A DNA stretch of 16,041 bases from JBKBXU01 sp046313675 (lineage in GTDB: Bacteria > Bacteroidota > Bacteroidia > Cytophagales > Cytophagaceae), in the NCBI GenBank assembly GCA_046313675.1, contig JBKBXU010000071.1, positions 1 to 16,041 of the forward strand, in the 5' to 3' direction. Below the pieces are notes generated by a model. The model was not told the origin of the DNA. It saw only the letters and a program-made list of their open reading frames with translations, and made no database searches. The translations under genes and the position numbers were made by a program. Below are positions 7,374 to 14,982 of this stretch, in pieces (position 1 is the stretch's first letter; each line of letters opens with the position of its first letter).

Positions 7374-8336
7374 TTATAATAGCATTAAAAGGAACTTCCC
7401 GATTTTGGCCGCAGTACTACCAATCTTACTCCAGTTGACTTTACTTTTGGATGTATCAGCAACAACTAGTTTTCCTGGTTCTGTTCTGGCAATATCAACT
7501 ATTTCCACTCCTTTATCAAAGCCTGCCAGTTCAAAAACGTCCCTTGTGGTATTGAAAATTTTAGGAAATTTTCCGCTTTTAGGATCGTATAAGGTGGACA
7601 TATCCAGCAGGACTTTGCCATTCTCATCAACTACTACCGGGAACATGGCAGGATCATAATTTTTGCCATTTAAATTAAAAACAAACGGCTTATCTTCAGC
7701 GGGAGTGGGTGTGTATTCAGATGATGTTGGTACTATAATATTATCTTTACCGGCTGCCTGGGCTGATTTATGAACTACCGGAGCCAACCCGCTATTATCA
7801 TAAATCCAAACGCGCATGGTAACTTCCATCATGCCAAACTTTTCTACTGGTTCTCCTACAGCTTGAGCACCCCGGATAACTCCTTCAACTCTTGTTTGAA
7901 CAGCATCATTGATGGTAATCATGTCCTGAACAGTAGTTTCGCCTACGACATGAACACCTTTAATAATTTCCAAAAGATTTCTTTGGGCGACAACCTGAGC
8001 ACCTCGTATGGCCATAGCACGTGCCTGTCCATAATTTTTAAATCGGGAAGTGTCTATTAATGCTTCTCCTTTTGCTTCGATATATTGATTTGTCCAGTCA
8101 ATGTGTCCATGGGTTTCCTGCTGAACATAAGGTTTTGAAATCTGTAATAACTGTTCCTCTTCAATCTCTTTAGAATAAGAGTTTAAGGTTTCCACTGTTG
8201 GAATTACTTCCTTAGCCGGAGTTTCCACAACATCGGCGTTTTTCTTTTTGGACTTCTTATTTCTTTTAGAGTTTTGGGCTTCCGAAAGGTTTATACATAA
8301 AATTAACCCCAAGCAAATGAGTAAAATTTTTTTCAT
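7374..8336 (-). CDS. Exported LPP20-like protein
   Basis: A 320-residue protein with a signal peptide (MKKILLICLGLILCINLSEAQ) lacking a lipobox cysteine at the cleavage site. A strongly basic stretch follows (RNKKSKKKN). Residues about 78-180 match the LPP20 domain: EAKGEALIDTSR, then ARAMAIRGAQVVAQRNLLE, IKGVHVVGETTV, VEGVIRGAQ and a closing strand MEVTMRVWIY. Residues 215-295 form a second domain (MFPVVVDENGKVLLD...) of a kind often found after LPP20 in exported proteins. A hydrophobic tail, GKFLLMLL, ends the protein. LPP20 was first described as a Helicobacter pylori antigen; the domain has no assigned activity. It is the first gene of the three-gene unit, 84 bp downstream of trpA, and has its own candidate promoter. 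Confidence 0.75.
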   Translation of the reverse strand: MKKILLICLGLILCINLSEAQNSKRNKKSKKKNADVVETPAKEVIPTVETLNSYSKEIEEEQLLQISKPYVQQETHGHIDWTNQYIEAKGEALIDTSRFKNYGQARAMAIRGAQVVAQRNLLEIIKGVHVVGETTVQDMITINDAVQTRVEGVIRGAQAVGEPVEKFGMMEVTMRVWIYDNSGLAPVVHKSAQAAGKDNIIVPTSSEYTPTPAEDKPFVFNLNGKNYDPAMFPVVVDENGKVLLDMSTLYDPKSGKFPKIFNTTRDVFELAGFDKGVEIVDIARTEPGKLVVADTSKSKVNWSKIGSTAAKIGKFLLMLL

Positions 8337-8354
8337 AACGTTTTATAAATTAGG

Positions 8355-8386
8355 TAAAAATACATTTGCCTGGAAGCGTTTCCAAA
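8355..8386 (-). promoter_or_regulatory. Candidate promoter of the LPP20/FlgT-like/DUF4476 unit
   Basis: On the minus strand, TTTG (8386-8383) is followed by a 20-nt spacer and TATTTTTA (8362-8355), a one-mismatch fit to the Bacteroidota -33/-7 pattern. It would start transcription about 12 nt upstream of the LPP20-like ATG. It lies wholly in the gap after trpA, so this unit can be transcribed apart from the trp operon. Confidence 0.4.
8371..8384. promoter_or_regulatory. LacI-family-like operator palindrome within the promoter spacer
   Basis: TGGAAGCGTTTCCA is a palindrome with a central CG and five-base arms TGGAA/TTCCA; only positions 6 and 9 are not complementary. This is the layout of LacI/CcpA-family operators. 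It overlaps the candidate -33 box and spacer, where a repressor would block RNA polymerase. The palindrome is seen directly; the regulator is not in the window and the function is inferred. A small RNA hairpin is the alternative. Confidence 0.35.
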
Positions 8387-8391
8387 ATTGT

Positions 8392-8407
8392 GCCAAAATC
8401 TTTTGGC
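8392..8407 (-). terminator. Possible weak terminator after trpA
   Basis: Read on the minus strand, GCCAAAA and TTTTGGC (8407-8401 and 8398-8392) form a short stem 13 nt after the trpA stop, followed by ACAATTTT. The loop is tight and the U-tract short, so it would be inefficient; some read-through from the trp operon into the LPP20-like gene is possible. Confidence 0.3.
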
Positions 8408-8420
8408 CCCTTTAACCCAC

Positions 8421-9230
8421 CTACCCTTTGATAAACCTTATAAATTTTGGAATGTCTGATTCCAGGTCTTTGCTTTTGGACAACATCTTGATAAAAGCAC
8501 TTCCAATTATACCACCCTCTGCATATTGACAAGCATATGAAAAGGAACTATGGTCATTAATATTAAAGCCTATCATTATAGGGTTTTTAAGATTTGCAGC
8601 TTTAAGCTTCTTAAAATAAGACTCTGCATCCTTTAGGTTTTTATTATTCCCGGTGGTACTATCGGAGGACACCGCATAGATAAATCCATCTGATAATTCA
8701 TCTATCTTTTTCAGTCTGCTATCTGATGTCTGAGGTGTTACGAGAAAAATGTTGGAAAGTTGGTTTTTTATGAAAATATTTTTGTAAAACTCTTCATATT
8801 CAGCCATCGGCAAATCAGGAAGTATAAAACCATCCACTCCTACTTCTGCAGCTTTTTCACAAAATTTTTCTATTCCATATTGCAGAACCGGGTTTAAATA
8901 ACCCATTAAAATAATAGGAATTGAAACCTCCTTACGTATTTGGGCCAATTGTTCAAACAGCTTGTTTATACTCATCCCATTTTTCAAAGCCCTGGTGCTG
9001 CTTTCCTGTATAGTAGGCCCGTCTGCCAGAGGATCTGAATAAGGCATACCTATTTCGACAATATCAGCGCCGGATTTTTCCAAGGCTTTAATGATGGGTA
9101 TCGTATCTTCAAGGTTTGGAAATCCGGCTGTAAAATATATGTTCAATAGATTTTTTTTGCCGGATTTGAATAACCGGGTTATTCTATTGTCAATGGTCGT
9201 AGTTTCCGTATTCATAATGCCACTCATCAT
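8421..9230 (-). CDS. trpA: Tryptophan synthase alpha subunit TrpA
   Basis: This 269-residue TIM-barrel enzyme cleaves indole-3-glycerol phosphate to indole and glyceraldehyde-3-phosphate and channels indole to TrpB. Catalytic residues are visible in GADIVEIGMPYSDPLADGPT: Glu59 and Asp70 correspond to Glu49 and Asp60 of the enterobacterial enzyme. VDGFILPDLP near 135-145 and the phosphate-binding GSAFIKM near 240 are also present. It is the last gene of the trp operon and starts 1 bp after the trpB stop. A GAGG-containing stretch 8 nt upstream supports the first ATG at 9230, although in-frame ATGs at residues 2 and 6 are alternatives. It contains no tryptophan residue. Confidence 0.97.
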   Translation of the reverse strand: MMSGIMNTETTTIDNRITRLFKSGKKNLLNIYFTAGFPNLEDTIPIIKALEKSGADIVEIGMPYSDPLADGPTIQESSTRALKNGMSINKLFEQLAQIRKEVSIPIILMGYLNPVLQYGIEKFCEKAAEVGVDGFILPDLPMAEYEEFYKNIFIKNQLSNIFLVTPQTSDSRLKKIDELSDGFIYAVSSDSTTGNNKNLKDAESYFKKLKAANLKNPIMIGFNINDHSSFSYACQYAEGGIIGSAFIKMLSKSKDLESDIPKFIRFIKG

Positions 9231-9231
9231 A

Positions 9232-10437
9232 TTAAAAGCCCTCTGATTTATTTAAAAATTCTTCTTTTTTAGTAATATAGGTTTGAAGATCCTTATCACC
9301 CCGGCCGGAAAGATTAATTACTACAACGTCATCTTTCTTCAGATTTAGATTATCAAGAACCGCAATTGCATGCGCTGATTCCAATGCAGGAATGATCCCT
9401 TCAAGCCTGCTAAGTAAAATCCCCGCCTTGTACGCTTCCTCATCGGTGATACTATAAAACTTTGCTCTTCCTGTTTCAAATAAATGTGCATGTATAGGTC
9501 CGATTCCCGGGTAATCCAATCCTGCTGAAATCGAATGTGGTTCTACAATCTGACCATCTTCCGTTTGCATAAGAAGGGTTTTACTTCCGTGTATTATACC
9601 CGGTTTGCCAAGATAGGTAGTTGCAGCAGAATAACCTGAATTAACCCCCATACCTGCCGCTTCAACGGCAATCAGGTTAACATCCTCATCGGAGAGATAG
9701 TGGTAAAAAGCTCCGGCAGCATTACTCCCACCACCTACACAGGCAATTACATATTGAGGGTTTTCAGCACCGGTCTTTTCTTTTAATTGCTTTCTCATCT
9801 CTTCACTTATCACAGCCTGAAAACGCGCCACCATGTCAGGATATGGATGAGGGCCTACCACCGATCCTATGATGTAATGTGTGTCTACTGGGTGGTTAAT
9901 CCAGTCTCTGATGGCTTCGTTGGTAGCATCTTTTAAGGTTCGGCTTCCGGAAAGTGCCGGGATTACCGTAGCACCCAACATTTTCATTCGTTCCACATTA
10001 GGTTTCTGACGCTCCATGTCTACTTCGCCCATGTAAACAATACATTCCAAACCCATTAAAGCACAAACAGTAGCTGTTGCCACACCATGCTGGCCTGCTC
10101 CTGTTTCTGCAATAATTCGGTGTTTACCCAAACGTTTTGCCAATAAAATCTGCCCTAGTGTATTATTAATCTTATGAGCTCCTGTATGGCAAAGATCCTC
10201 TCTTTTTAAATAAATCTGCGCTTTATATTTTTCAGATAGCCTGGAGGCATAATATAAAGGAGTTGGCCGCCCCACATAATCCTTCAGCAAAGAATGGTAC
10301 TCTTTCAGAAAGGTAGGATCACTCATAATCTCAAGATATCTTGATTCCAATTCCTCTACATTGGGATAAAGCATTTCAGGAATATAGGCACCACCAAAAT
10401 TTCCATAGTACCCTTTTTCATTAACCTTATACGTCAT
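9232..10437 (-). CDS. trpB: Tryptophan synthase beta subunit TrpB
   Basis: This 401-residue PLP enzyme condenses indole from TrpA with L-serine to give L-tryptophan, acting as an alpha2-beta2 complex. The PLP-forming Lys89 lies in LCHTGAHKINNTLGQ, the catalytic Glu111 in ETGAGQHG, and the phosphate-binding loop is GGGSNAAG near 235-242. The N-terminus GYYGNFGGAYIPE is typical of the canonical TrpB1 form, not the TrpB2 form. Length is normal (E. coli 397). The start ATG overlaps the trpF stop (ATGA, 10434-10437), which implies translational coupling. Only one Trp residue is present. Confidence 0.98.
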   Translation of the reverse strand: MTYKVNEKGYYGNFGGAYIPEMLYPNVEELESRYLEIMSDPTFLKEYHSLLKDYVGRPTPLYYASRLSEKYKAQIYLKREDLCHTGAHKINNTLGQILLAKRLGKHRIIAETGAGQHGVATATVCALMGLECIVYMGEVDMERQKPNVERMKMLGATVIPALSGSRTLKDATNEAIRDWINHPVDTHYIIGSVVGPHPYPDMVARFQAVISEEMRKQLKEKTGAENPQYVIACVGGGSNAAGAFYHYLSDEDVNLIAVEAAGMGVNSGYSAATTYLGKPGIIHGSKTLLMQTEDGQIVEPHSISAGLDYPGIGPIHAHLFETGRAKFYSITDEEAYKAGILLSRLEGIIPALESAHAIAVLDNLNLKKDDVVVINLSGRGDKDLQTYITKKEEFLNKSEGF

Positions 10438-11054
10438 AGGTCTCTAATGTTTTGTATGAATCCACGAACTTTTTCTACATCCTTTAGACCGGGAGTAAGT
10501 TCAAATTTACTATTTATATCAATGGCGTGAATGTTAAGCCAGTTCAATTTCATAAGATCATCCGCATGAGAGGAATTTATTCCCCCGCTAAGAAATATAG
10601 GTTTCTCATTGTCATACTTCTGCAGGACATTCCAGTCAAAAGTGACTCCGTTTCCTCCATAACCCTGCCCTTTTGCATCAAATAAAAAATAATCGCACAT
10701 GGGCTTGTAAGCTTCCAAAACGGAAAAGTCAAAATTTGCATCAACGGAAAACGCCTTAATAACTTTTTTCCCGGCGTTCTTTACCAAACGACAGAAAGCG
10801 GGTGATTCATCTCCGTGAAGCTGAATATAGTCAAAACCAAACCGCTGTGCCTTCTTTAAAATAAAAACCAGGGATTGGTTTACAAACACACCCACCTTTT
10901 CAGTTCCTTGTTGTATGATGACCTCATCCGGAGAAAGATTGCCCACATCGCGTTTTGATTCTTCATAGAAAATAAACCCCATGTAATCCGGCTTATTTCC
11001 GGCGACCTGAGCTATGTTATCAGGATCTTTCATACCGCAAACTTTGATTTTCAT
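10434..11054 (-). CDS. trpF: Phosphoribosylanthranilate isomerase TrpF
   Basis: This 206-residue TIM barrel converts N-(5-phosphoribosyl)anthranilate to CdRP by an Amadori rearrangement. The catalytic general base Cys6 is in IKVCGMKD at the N-terminus; the catalytic acid is probably the Asp in YFLFDAKGQGYGGNG near 125. Phosphate-binding turns are FLSGGI near 155 and the IDINSKFELTPGLKD region near 177-192. It is a free-standing protein, not fused to TrpC as in E. coli. Both ends overlap neighbours by 4 bp (ATGA): trpC upstream and trpB downstream. Confidence 0.96.
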   Translation of the reverse strand: MKIKVCGMKDPDNIAQVAGNKPDYMGFIFYEESKRDVGNLSPDEVIIQQGTEKVGVFVNQSLVFILKKAQRFGFDYIQLHGDESPAFCRLVKNAGKKVIKAFSVDANFDFSVLEAYKPMCDYFLFDAKGQGYGGNGVTFDWNVLQKYDNEKPIFLSGGINSSHADDLMKLNWLNIHAIDINSKFELTPGLKDVEKVRGFIQNIRDL

Positions 11055-11851
11055 TTCTTCAGCCCGCTTACAAACTCCTTAAATGCTTTTCCGGGATCTT
11101 GTGTTTTCATAAAGTTTTCCCCTATCAAAAAGCCATCAAAATCATACTCCTTAAGCTTTTGAATGGTCTGGATGTCATGAATTCCACTTTCGGATACTTT
11201 TAGGAAATCTTTCGGAATAAGCGAAGAAAGCCTTATAGAGGTTTCAATACTTACTTCAAATGATTTAAGGTTACGATTATTTACTCCTACCACATTCACA
11301 TATTCGTTTATATGATCTTTTAATTCCTCCTCATCATGCACCTCAAGCAAAACTTCCATACCCATATATCTCACAAACTTTGCCAGTTCTTTTAGTCGCT
11401 GGGGTGTCAGAGCTGCAGCGATTAACAATATGATATCTGCGCCCAGAGATTTTGCCTCAATGATCTGATATTCATCAATGATAAAATCTTTTCTCAAAAG
11501 TGGACAATTGACCGTCAATCGAGCCTCTATAAGATCCTTATCTGAGCCCCCAAAGTATTCCTCATCGGTAAGTACAGAAATTGCTGATGCCCCGTTTTGA
11601 TCATACATTTTCGCTACATCCTGCACAAGTGCTGTATTATTAATGATGCCTTTTGACGGGGATTTCTTTTTAAATTCCGCAATAATCCCATTACGAGCAG
11701 GATCTTTCAAAAAAGCAGATAGAGACAGCGTAGTTCTGTTAAAATAGTTGCTCTTCTCCAACTCAGAAACAGGGCATTCCTGACGCCTCTTTTCCACTAT
11801 TCCTTTTTTATATTCAACAATTCTATCAAGGATATTCATCATATCAGGCAT
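11051..11851 (-). CDS. trpC: Indole-3-glycerol phosphate synthase TrpC
   Basis: This 266-residue TIM barrel closes the indole ring by decarboxylating CdRP to indole-3-glycerol phosphate. Signature segments are EFKKKSPSKG at 59-68 with the catalytic lysine, LLRKDFIIDEYQ at 118-129, EVLLEVHDEEEL near 166-177, NNRNL at 191-195 and VSESGI near 219. It overlaps trpD by 8 bp if it starts at ATG 11851. An in-frame ATG at 11842, starting 1 nt after the trpD stop, would remove the overlap; neither has a clear Shine-Dalgarno, so the start is uncertain by three or four residues. It contains no tryptophan. Confidence 0.96.
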   Translation of the reverse strand: MPDMMNILDRIVEYKKGIVEKRRQECPVSELEKSNYFNRTTLSLSAFLKDPARNGIIAEFKKKSPSKGIINNTALVQDVAKMYDQNGASAISVLTDEEYFGGSDKDLIEARLTVNCPLLRKDFIIDEYQIIEAKSLGADIILLIAAALTPQRLKELAKFVRYMGMEVLLEVHDEEELKDHINEYVNVVGVNNRNLKSFEVSIETSIRLSSLIPKDFLKVSESGIHDIQTIQKLKEYDFDGFLIGENFMKTQDPGKAFKEFVSGLKK

Positions 11852-12839
11852 TTAAAGTCATTAATTTATCAAAGACTGCTTTAGCTTTTCCGGATTGAAG
11901 TGATTCGTTTGCCAGAGCAATGGCATCATGAATAGAAATTCCTGGTGAAGCACAGTAAATAGCTAAGCCCGAGTTAGCCAGCACCACTTCTTTTTGAGCT
12001 TCTGTACACCGATTATTCAAAACATCCATAAAAATTTTTGCAGCATCTTCAATGGTTTCTCCACCGTGTAATTCTTCAGGTTTGTGCCGTTTAAGATTCA
12101 ATTCCTCCGGCTGATATATGGCTTCGCTTTTATTTGATATCATTTTAAAAGCACCGGTAAGGGATACTTCATCGTAACCATCCAGTGAATGAACAACTAC
12201 AAAATGCTTCCCTGTATTCTGATATAGGTAACCATACAACCGGGCCAACTCCAGACTAAAAACCCCCACCATCTGATGTTTTGGGAAGGCCGGATTTACC
12301 ATAGGACCCAACATGTTGAAAAAAGTTTTCACGCCTAAATCGCGTCTTATAGGTGCTACGTTTTTCATGGCAGGATGAAATAAAGGTGCATGCATTATGC
12401 ATATTCCAGCCTGGTCAATCTGTTTTTCCAGGATATCTTTATTATTGGTAAAGGTATACCCAAAATGCTCCATTAAGTTGGAGGAACCACAAGCAGACGA
12501 AACCCCATAATTACCGTGCTTGGCTACTTTTATTCCCGCTCCGGCAACCACAAAGGATGATACCGTAGAAACATTAAAGGTATCTTTCCCATCTCCACCT
12601 GTACCACATAAGTCTATAGGGCTATACGAGGATAAATCGGTTGCCACACACAGCTCCAGCATAGCATCACGAAAACCTTCCAATTCCTCGACAGTAATAT
12701 TTCGCATCATATAAACAGTCATAAAGCAAGCCATCTGGCTTTGATTAGCTTTACCCTGTGCAATATCCAGCAAAACCGTTTTAGCCGTGTCCCTGTCAAG
12801 GGCTTTATGTTCCAAAAGGTGGTTTAGTATATCTTTCAT
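11844..12839 (-). CDS. trpD: Anthranilate phosphoribosyltransferase TrpD
   Basis: This 331-residue enzyme joins anthranilate to PRPP to form N-(5-phosphoribosyl)anthranilate. The PRPP-binding glycine motif GTGGDGKDTFNVST is at 79-92, KHGN at 107-110, and the anthranilate-binding stretch HPAMKNVAPIRRDLGVKTFFN is near 155-175, followed by LGPMVNPA. Length and motif order are typical of a stand-alone TrpD without a TrpG fusion. It lies 36 bp after trpG, one of the longer gaps in the operon, and overlaps trpC by 8 bp. No tryptophan residue is present. Confidence 0.97.
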   Translation of the reverse strand: MKDILNHLLEHKALDRDTAKTVLLDIAQGKANQSQMACFMTVYMMRNITVEELEGFRDAMLELCVATDLSSYSPIDLCGTGGDGKDTFNVSTVSSFVVAGAGIKVAKHGNYGVSSACGSSNLMEHFGYTFTNNKDILEKQIDQAGICIMHAPLFHPAMKNVAPIRRDLGVKTFFNMLGPMVNPAFPKHQMVGVFSLELARLYGYLYQNTGKHFVVVHSLDGYDEVSLTGAFKMISNKSEAIYQPEELNLKRHKPEELHGGETIEDAAKIFMDVLNNRCTEAQKEVVLANSGLAIYCASPGISIHDAIALANESLQSGKAKAVFDKLMTLNA

Positions 12840-12875
12840 TTATAGTCTAGTATATTAAAAATATAAGCTGTTAAA

Positions 12876-13445
12876 TTAATTTTCCAGCCAGTTCTTTAGC
12901 ATTGACTTACCGTGTTCTGTAAGTATGGATTCAGGGTGAAATTGTACACCACGGACATCATACTGCTTATGACGCAATGCCATAATATTGTTTTTCTCGT
13001 CCTTTGCGGTAATCACCAAATTGTCAAGGTTAGAGTCAGGACTAACTGCCCATGAGTGATATCTTCCTGACAGAAATTGATCAGGAATTCCTTTGAAGAT
13101 TAGATCCTCTGCTATTACCTGAGTTTTGATGCCAATGCCATGATAAACCTCATCAAGATTAATTAAAGAGGCTCCGAACGCTTCCCCAATTCCCTGATGA
13201 CCAAGGCAAACGCCAAATATACTTTTCTCAGGCCCGTATTTCTTTATCAGATCCATAAGAATCCCTGCCTCAGAAGGAATCCCCGGTCCGGGAGAAAGTA
13301 AAATTTTATCGTACTTTGCGACCTCATCAAGGGAAATTTTATCATTTCTTATCACATCCATAGAATCTCCGTAGCCAAGCTCCCGGATGATATGTACTAT
13401 ATTGTAAACGAACGAATCGTAATTATCAAGAACAAGTAGTTTCAT
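12876..13445 (-). CDS. trpG: Anthranilate synthase component II (glutamine amidotransferase) TrpG
   Basis: This 189-residue class I glutamine amidotransferase supplies ammonia to TrpE. The catalytic triad is visible: Cys80 in GVCLGHQGIGEAFG, and His170 and Glu172 in VQFHPESILTEHG. The oxyanion-side motif LLSPGPGIPSEAG is at 49-61, and the N-terminus LLVLDNYDSFVYNI is classic TrpG/PabA. TrpG and PabA cannot be told apart by sequence alone; its place between trpE and trpD makes the trp role most likely, though it may also serve folate synthesis. It lies 24 bp after trpE. Confidence 0.95.
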   Translation of the reverse strand: MKLLVLDNYDSFVYNIVHIIRELGYGDSMDVIRNDKISLDEVAKYDKILLSPGPGIPSEAGILMDLIKKYGPEKSIFGVCLGHQGIGEAFGASLINLDEVYHGIGIKTQVIAEDLIFKGIPDQFLSGRYHSWAVSPDSNLDNLVITAKDEKNNIMALRHKQYDVRGVQFHPESILTEHGKSMLKNWLEN

Positions 13446-13469
13446 CGTATTAGTCTCTTCTAATCTGCT

Positions 13470-14879
13470 TTATTTTATTTCGGCAGCTATCTTAATGGCT
13501 GACCTAAGGGCAAGTAACTTATTATGAACTTCATTAAGCTCACTGTCTGTACTGGACTTATCTACTACACCTGCACCAGCCTGGTAAAACAACTTATTAT
13601 TTTTACTTAGTAATGAACGAATTATGATGGCATGATTAAACTCTCCATTGAAACCTATGAAACCTATAGCACCTCCATAAAAGCCTCTGTTCCCATGCTC
13701 ATACTTGTTAATTAAGGTCATGGCCATATGCTTTGGTGCTCCGGACAATGTCCCGGCAGGAAAGGTATCTGCGACCAAATCCAGAGTTCTGGTTTTTTCA
13801 TCCAATACGCCTGTAACTTTAGAAACTAAATGGATAACATGCGAGTAATATTGTATCTCTTTAAAGTTTTCAACCTTTACCTCTTTTCCACTTCTGCTCA
13901 GGTCATTCCTTGCAAGATCAACAAGCATTACATGTTCTGAGTTTTCTTTAGGGTCGTCAAATAATTTTTGTGCCAATTCCGCATCCTGAAGGTCGTTTCC
14001 AGTCCGTCTAAATGTACCCGCAATAGGATAAATAATAGCTTTTTGATCTTTAATCACAATCTGTGCTTCGGGCGATGAACCAAATATTTTGAAATTTCCA
14101 TAATCAAAATAGAACAGATAAGGAGACGGATTAATAGATCTCAATGCACGGTAGACATTAAAATCATCGCCTTTAAAACTTTGAGAAAAACGTCGGGATA
14201 ATACAATTTGAAAAACGTCTCCACGGTGGCAATGATCTTTCCCTTTCTGTAGAATTTCAAGGAACTCTTTATCCTGAAAATTTGAGGCCTCATCCTGGCC
14301 GGGATAAAAACGATAACTGGCAAAATTCTTATTGCTGATCAAAGATTCAATAACATGAATGCTGCTTTGCTCGTCATTTAAAGTATGTTCAAAGATGTAT
14401 AGCTCTTCCTTGAAATGATTAATTACAAGGATGTACTGATATACATGGTAAAGCAGATCAGGAATTTTACGCTCATCCGTCTCATAGGTATCCACTTCTA
14501 CATCTTCAAAGTACCTGATGGCATCGTATGACATGTAGCCGAAAAGTCCATTATTGCTGAAGTTAAAAGAATGATCTTCCGTCGAAAATTGATTTGCAAA
14601 GCTATTTAATGCAGATATAACCTGTCCTTTATCTGTTATCTCTTTTTTCTCTTCCTTACCATCCGGAAACTGAGTAAATATATTTCCGTCGGCAACTTCA
14701 AACTTAGCTATTGGCTTAATACATATATAAGAATAGCTGTTATCATTGCTATGATAATCAGAGCTCTCAAGCAATATGCTGTTCGCAAACTTGTCGCGAA
14801 TTTTCAAAAATATACTAACCGGTGTAACGGTATCAGCCAGTAATTTTTTGTATGTTGTTTTAAATTTATATGTTTTCAT
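13470..14879 (-). CDS. trpE: Anthranilate synthase component I TrpE
   Basis: This 469-residue enzyme converts chorismate and ammonia (from TrpG) to anthranilate, the committed step to tryptophan. The chorismate-binding domain shows GSSPEAQIVI at 267-276, PIAGTFRRTG at 285-294, LVDLARNDLSRSGKEV at 319-334, FPAGTLSGAPKHMAM at 373-387, and a final region with EVHNK. The N-terminal LLES at 36-39 corresponds to the tryptophan-binding element of feedback-inhibited TrpE, so allosteric inhibition is likely. It is the first structural gene of the operon. The start ATG follows an intrinsic terminator by 17 nt, which places it under attenuation control. It contains no tryptophan, although it is the largest Trp enzyme. 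Confidence 0.97.
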   Translation of the reverse strand: MKTYKFKTTYKKLLADTVTPVSIFLKIRDKFANSILLESSDYHSNDNSYSYICIKPIAKFEVADGNIFTQFPDGKEEKKEITDKGQVISALNSFANQFSTEDHSFNFSNNGLFGYMSYDAIRYFEDVEVDTYETDERKIPDLLYHVYQYILVINHFKEELYIFEHTLNDEQSSIHVIESLISNKNFASYRFYPGQDEASNFQDKEFLEILQKGKDHCHRGDVFQIVLSRRFSQSFKGDDFNVYRALRSINPSPYLFYFDYGNFKIFGSSPEAQIVIKDQKAIIYPIAGTFRRTGNDLQDAELAQKLFDDPKENSEHVMLVDLARNDLSRSGKEVKVENFKEIQYYSHVIHLVSKVTGVLDEKTRTLDLVADTFPAGTLSGAPKHMAMTLINKYEHGNRGFYGGAIGFIGFNGEFNHAIIIRSLLSKNNKLFYQAGAGVVDKSSTDSELNEVHNKLLALRSAIKIAAEIK

Positions 14880-14892
14880 TATGGTACGTATT

Positions 14893-14925
14893 AAAGAAAA
14901 AAAGCTTGCTGTGTGAACAGCAAGC
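14893..14925 (-). terminator. trp attenuator: intrinsic terminator in the trpE leader
   Basis: On the minus strand GCTTGCTGT (14925-14917) and ACAGCAAGC (14912-14904) make a perfect 9-bp stem with a 4-nt loop TCAC. TTTTTTTCTTT (14903-14893) follows directly, ending about 17 nt before the trpE ATG. It is a strong intrinsic terminator placed between promoter and first gene, as in transcription attenuation. Its left arm and loop overlap the antiterminator strand. Confidence 0.9.
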
Positions 14926-14976
14926 CTTTATTTTAAAACCTATATTTTTATAAATTACATAAGGATAGTGTTCACA
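14912..14976 (-). promoter_or_regulatory. trp antiterminator pairing (leader RNA switch)
   Basis: TGTGAACA (14976-14969) is perfectly complementary to TGTTCACA (14919-14912). The second segment includes the loop and three bases of each arm of the terminator stem, so the two structures exclude each other. The first segment begins 6 nt after the leader peptide stop codon: a ribosome finishing the leader would cover it and allow termination, while one stalled at the Trp codons would leave it free. The complementarity is seen directly; the mechanism is inferred from the E. coli trp paradigm. Confidence 0.75.
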
Positions 14977-14982
14977 TTTCGA

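Noticed and set aside
13449..13464. Small ATTAG/CTAAT hairpin between trpE and trpG
   Set aside because: A 5-bp A-T-rich stem in an AT-rich gap is expected by chance and there is no U-tract.
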